A DNA stretch of 64,000 bases. It comes from Stereum hirsutum FP-91666 SS1. Lineage: Eukaryota; Basidiomycota; Agaricomycetes; Russulales; Stereaceae. Shown here piece after piece: positions 58,763-64,000 of this stretch; position 1 is the stretch's first letter; every line of letters starts with the position of its first letter. The position numbers and the translations under genes were made by a program. The stretch lies in assembly GCF_000264905.1 (NCBI RefSeq), contig NW_006763141.1, positions 22,244 to 86,243 of the forward strand, read 5' to 3'. The notes under the pieces were generated by a model, which was not told where the DNA came from, ran no database searches, and worked only from the letters and a program-made list of their open reading frames with translations.

Positions 58763-61700
58763 ATGGTCTCGACCAAGCAGAAGGCGAAGGAACCACTTCG
58801 AGCGACGCCACGGACGGCGCCACAACCACAACCTCAACCACAGCCGCCGCTGCCCTCGGCCCCTAACACGGAGAGCCTGAACGGGAAGAAAAAGAAGAAG
58901 AAGAAGGGGAAAGGGAAGGCTACTGCTGAGCACGAGGATGCATTCGCCGATGGAGACTTGGATTCGCCACCACTGGACTTTGAGGCTGACGAGGACGAGC
59001 TGGAGGAGGACCTCAAACGACATGTCGCCGATATGGCGAGCGATCTCGTCGAGTCTGGCGCCTTTGTGCACAACTACACTCATTCGACCACGACCACGCA
59101 CTCTGTCAACATCCAACTCCCACTCCAGGGCGACACACTACACCGAATTCCGAACACGACGGCTTCAGCAACAGAGGCGGCTCAAGCGGAACTGCTGGCG
59201 ACTGCGAACGAGCTTTATAGAAGGATGGATGCCGATCCAGCGGGAGGACTAGGGATAGCGTCGGACGAGGAGTACTGGGCGTCGTTGCCGGCGCATATAC
59301 GCAACTTTGTACGGACCACTTATTCCCGCTTCTCCCCTCCCTCCTCCCCCATTCCCTTTCCTCTCCAAACGCAGACGGGTGGTGACCAATTTCCTCGTGG
59401 CCGTTCTGGCGGGGCAAAGGCGCAGGCTATGTACGCCATCGCACAACAGATGGTGCAGACGGGCGCGGCAGCAGCAGCGGCTGCCGCCAACAACGCCTCG
59501 GATCCTCACGCGGCGGCGGCGGAAGCGATGAAGGCAGCGGGGGGTAATCTACCATCGGGGATGGCAGGCTTAGCTGGGATTGGTGTCGGTGTCGGTGTGG
59601 GGGTAGGAATCGGACCGCCTGGTGGAGGAGGGATGCCTGCTGGGTGGCCGAGTTCGCTGCAGCTGCCGGTGGACCCGTCGATGTTCTCCGACGCGGCGTT
59701 CCACCTTGCGATGGAGCAGGTCGCGACGGGCCGGTTCGACGAGCACGGCGTGCCGGAGTCGGTGTCGGTCGGGGAGGACGATGAGGAGGAGGTGAGCTCG
59801 GACGGGGAGACGTTCGGAGTGCGCGCGTCGAGCATGTTGAACACGACGAACGCGACGCAGGCCGAGGGCGATCGGGATGGGCGGTCCGGGGCCAAAAATC
59901 GGAAAAAGAAAAAGAAACGGGCGGGGGTTGCCGAGAAGATACCCACGGTGAGTGAGGAGAGGCCTGCGACCGAAAACGGGCTGGAAGGCTCAGTACGGCC
60001 ATTGATGGCTCCCGCCCGCCAAAATCGACAGGCACATCCCCCGCCAGCCCAGACGACACAGTCCCAGACGCCGCAGACGACGACGACGACGACCAACACC
60101 CCTCAAGCGGCTCACCCCCCGCCACCGAACGTCGCCGCCGCAGCGGCGGCAGTCGCAACTCATCCTCCCAGCTCCAGAGCAGCAGGCAAGCAACCAATGA
60201 ACTACGCTCAGCAGCAACAGCAGCAGCAACAGCAGCCTCAGCCTGCTCCTCCACCAGCAGCTCGGACAGCTCCAGCACCCCCGAGGCAGCCATCGCACCA
60301 TCACAACCACGGTCGACACCCATCGCCGCCGTCTTCCAACGCGTCCGGACACCGACCTCAACCGAATGCAAAGTCTCACGGAGGCACGGGCGGTGGCACA
60401 ACCAACAACAAGATATGGTCGACGTCTTCGAGCGAGGAACGGGAGCGCATCAAGGAGTTCTGGCTTGCATTAGGCGAGCAGGAGCGCCGGAACCTTGTCA
60501 AAGTCGAGAAGGAGGCCGTGCTGAAAAAGATGAAGGAGCAGCAGAAACACTCCTGCTCCTGCGCCGTCTGTGGGAGGAAGCGGTTTGTCTTTTCTCTCTC
60601 TTCCTCTCTCCATCATCCAAAAAAATTTCCTCTGACGATTTTGATGCCCGGTCCCCGATTTCGTCATCATCCATCCATCCACTCACTCATCCTCCTTTTA
60701 TCCGATTGTTGTCTACCGACTCTGCTCGCACTTGCACTCGCACACTCACTCTGCTTCTCTCTCTCGTATCTTCTCTGCTTGTCTCACTTCTCTCCGTTTC
60801 GCTCGGAATCGACAAAAAAACTGCGATCGATATCTCAAACCCGATTTCAAAACAAAACTCAAAATTCATGATCATGATGTGGAAACCCCGTCATGCAGAA
60901 ACGCGATAGAAGAAGAGCTCGAGGTACTGTACGATGCTTATTACGAGGAGCTAGAACAGTACGCGAACTACCAGCAGCGCTACGTCTCCTCCGGCGGCAC
61001 ACTCCCTCCCCCGCCCGGGCCCGGGCCCTTTCCCGGCTCCGTCGAGCTCGACAAGAACGGCGCCGTCGTCGGCCACCCGCAAGCGAACGCGAACGCGAAC
61101 GCGAAATCGCAGCAAGATCGACATCGGACGAATCGGGCGGCGAAGGGTCAGCAGCCGGTTCAGCAGCAGCAACCGCAACAGCAACAACAAGTGACGCCAC
61201 AGCAGCAACAGCCGGCGGTTATGACGAACGGGAGGAAGGTGAATGGGCATCATGCGCAGGTGAATGGGAAGGAGGAGAGTGAGTTTGATGAGGATGAGGA
61301 GGCGGAGGACGAGTATGAGGATGAGGGAGAGTATGAGGAGGATGAGGATGAAGAGGATGAAGAGGAGGACGAGGATGCAGAGGGAGATGAGGAGGAGGAC
61401 GAGGATAAGGCTGCACGGAGAGCGAATGGGAGGGCAGGGAGGAAGGCAGCGGAGGAGAAGCCGAATGGGAGGGACAGTCTGTTCAACTTTGGCAACAGCT
61501 TGGCCGTTACGGGTGCGCCCTTTTCTCCATCTACAAAGTTCTTACTGATGCGTTGTCCGGTGTGGCGTAGGGAATATCTTGACCGTGGCGGACGATCTGC
61601 TGAAGAACGACGGACAAAAGTTCCTGGAGATGATGGAGCAGCTCGCTGAGAGGCGGATGCAGCGGGAAGAGGAGGCTACGCAAGATGTAGAGGACGAATC

Positions 61701-64000
61701 TGACGAGGATGACGAGGATGAAGATGGCGATGGCGAAGATGACGAGAGTGAAGGCTCGGACGAGGATGTCGAGGACGATGACGAAGAGGAGGTACGTTCA
61801 ATAAGATCTCCTCTCCCCCGCATTTCACACCGCCGCGCAGTGGTCGTGTGACCGATAATTGCTGACTGTTTTTTTTTCACCCGATTACCCGATCCGCGTT
61901 ATCTGCACATGTCGATTCTGGGATGTTCTTTGTTCTGCATGGGGCAATGTAGGTCCTGACGGAAGAGCAGAAGATGGAAGAGGGCAAGAAGATGTTCTCC
62001 ATCTTCGCCGCGCGAATGTTCGAGCAGCGGGTACTGCAGGCTTATCGTGAGAAGGTCGCTCAGGAGCGGCAGCTACAGCTTTTGCGTGAGCTGGAGGACG
62101 AGGATAAGGCATCGAAAGAGCGCGAGGCGAAGAAGGCGAAGGAGAACCAGAAGAAGAAAGACAAGAAGCGGTGCGTTCATCATCTTTTTTTTTATCGCCT
62201 GCTTTGATCGTGGTGATGCCTTTGTCGTGGGATGTGATGGTGTTGACTGTTGTATGTGACGCAGGCTGCAAAAGCTGGCCAAGGAGGAAGAGAAGGCTCA
62301 AAAGGCTGCTGAGAAAGCAGCCGAGGAGGCCGCTCTCAAGGCCAAGCAAGCCAAGCAGGAGGAGATGCAGCGCAAGAAACGTGAAGAGGAACGTCTCAAG
62401 CGCGAAGCCGCCCGCAAGGCTGCCGAGGAGGAGAAGCAACGGAAAGAGGAGGAGAGGCGGAAACGTCTAGCAGAGGAGAAAGAGCGGGAGGCAGAGCGGG
62501 AGAGGAAGAAGAAGGAGAAAGAGGAGAGGGCAAAGGCGGAGAGGAGGGAGAGGGAGGAGAAGGAGCGGAAACTGAAGGAGGAAAGAGAGGCGAGGGAGAA
62601 GGCGGAGAGGGCTGCTGCTGCGTTGGCGAAGAAGGAGAGAGAGGAAAAGGAACGGGAAGATAGAGAGAAGAGGCTGGCGAAGGAGAAGGAGGAGAAGGAG
62701 GCAAGGGAGGCGAAGGAAAAGGAGCAGAAGGAAAAGGAGAAAGAAAAACAGCAACAGCAACAACAAAGGGCTGCTGCTGCATCGGCGGCGAAGAACAATG
62801 TTCGGTCACCGACTTCTCCAAGAAATCCTACAGCTTCTGGATCATCTCAGCGGTCGCCTAACCATGTCACTCCGAAAAAGATCCTCAATAAACCCACTCC
62901 TGCGCCTGTCATCACTCCCTCTACCTCAAGCCAGTCCCAGGCTTCTCAACACCAACCTCCACATACTCCTCAATCCCAGTCACAGCAGCAACTCTCTCAA
63001 CCGCCTCAACCCCAGCACCCTCAACACCAACAACCTCCTCGACCCGCTGTCATCACGGCCGCTCCTCAACCCGGACCTCCCATGACGCCACATATGGGCC
63101 ACCCTATGCCTGGGATGTCGACCCCGGTATACTCTCCAGTTGCGAGTGGTCCAGGGCCCGGAATGATGTCTCCACGTGGCTATCCTCCGACACCTTTCGG
63201 CAACTTTGGTCCTCCAGGTCCGTCGAACATGCCTCCAAATGGTCTTCCACATCCACCTGGCCCTCCCCAACCCCATGGTCAACCACTTCCACCTCCAAAC
63301 TATCAGCCTGGTCCTCGAAGCGCCTTCGAACAGAACTTCCCGAGAGAACAGCAGCCGCAAGCCGGTCCCTCTGGTCCTCATCCGATAGCTGCGAATGGTC
63401 CTTTCGGTAGGCCCATCGTTCCTCCAATCCCAATTGGTCCCCCGTCCAAAACTCCAACAAGTGCGACGCATATCGGTTCGCCTCCCGCCCCGGCAAACCT
63501 CGCTCCAGGTTCTGGCCGTCGAGCATCAGTGAACGACTTGGCCGCTATTGGAACGATTGGAAGACCAACTCCTATCGCACCCATTGGCCGTCCTCCAGGC
63601 GCAATTGGACCAAGTGCGAGCGAGGGGTCGATCGGATCTGGTTTACCTTCCTCTAGCTCGAGTGGCATCATTGGCTCTGGTGCGTCAGGCTCAGGTCAAA
63701 CTTCGCCTATCCGAAGGTCACCCAGTCCGCTCGGGAAAGCAGGCGTTACAGGTTCGTTAGCACTTGCAGCAGACGACGACGAGTTCGTGTCGGAACCGCC
63801 TACTGGACGAAGGGCAGCAACAACGAGCGCTGCTCCTGGGTGGAGCATGGGCGGAAGTACGTCCATGGGTGGAGGAGGGAATATCGGTATGGGTCCGTTT
63901 GGAAGTCCGAGAGGAGATGGGCTGCATGGACATGGACAGCCGGGACATGGGCCAGGACCGAGGGGCGTTCCTCCTTGGGGCATGCCTCCACCGGTACCAG
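58763..64000 (+). CDS. NST1: NST1-type stress-response protein, cut by the window end
   Basis: Nst1 relatives are negative regulators of salt tolerance in yeast and associate with RNA-granule components. The ATG at 58763 opens exon 1 (to 60582). Further exons are 60899-61512, 61571-61791, 61953-62170 and 62265 to the window end, so at least 1530 aa. Order: a poly-Lys patch ([11 protein letters not shown]); an [16 protein letters not shown] segment; Ala/Gln/Pro-rich linkers; the conserved core [45 protein letters not shown] with a small Cys/His motif; [19 protein letters not shown]; acidic tracts; [48 protein letters not shown]; a very long Glu/Lys/Arg coiled coil (about 62090-62750); then a Pro/Gly/Gln-rich tail. 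The first intron is 316 nt, long for this window. The stop lies outside. Confidence 0.85.

Overview
The window looks like nuclear DNA of an agaricomycete basidiomycete. Genes carry many introns of about 50-75 nt with GT-AG borders, and several products are typical of mushroom-forming fungi: a DUF6534-type membrane protein, an F-box/LRR protein, a BED/hAT transposase and a small secreted cysteine-containing protein. All assignments come from reading the sequence. No database search was run, and exon borders were placed by eye from GT/AG sites, frame and family conservation.

Layout. 1-6.0 kb is transposon-rich: a low-complexity left edge, a small unrecognised gene, a perfect 34-nt palindrome, a decayed hAT transposase (minus strand), a complete solo LTR with target-site duplication and a mariner-like MITE. 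6.0-8.9 kb holds no gene I can support. 9.0-25.1 kb is a gene-dense housekeeping block: an unrecognised 458-aa protein, the Rheb-GAP tuberin (TSC2), a GEN1/Yen1 Holliday-junction resolvase (minus), a second MITE, and BiP/Kar2 with UPR-like promoter elements. 25.1-39.1 kb is looser: a DUF6534 membrane protein (minus), an ARMT1/DUF89 damage-control phosphatase built from 17 exons including six of 6-13 nt, a 115-aa secreted protein (minus), the NatC catalytic subunit NAA30/MAK3 and an F-box protein (minus).

39.3-51.1 kb is bracketed by two inverted copies of a segment of about 0.9 kb. The right copy is the 3' part of an RNase III-like gene with two related domains; the left copy is a gene fragment. 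Between them lie a structured repeat element, an orphan ORF, RCC1 (with an apparent one-base frameshift) and a secreted type-B carboxylesterase. 53.1-57.9 kb holds two divergently transcribed paralogous MFS transporters (Dal5/anion-cation symporter type) whose last four exons have identical lengths. 58.8 kb to the right edge is an NST1-type stress-response protein, cut by the window end.

Functionally most genes are independent core-cell functions: TOR signalling, recombination, ER folding, protein acetylation and Ran-GTP exchange. I see no biosynthetic cluster, defence island or CRISPR. The most notable observations are architectural: the microexon-rich ARMT1 gene, the tandem RNase III-like protein with its inverted partial copy, the head-to-head transporter pair, and the nested mobile-element debris.
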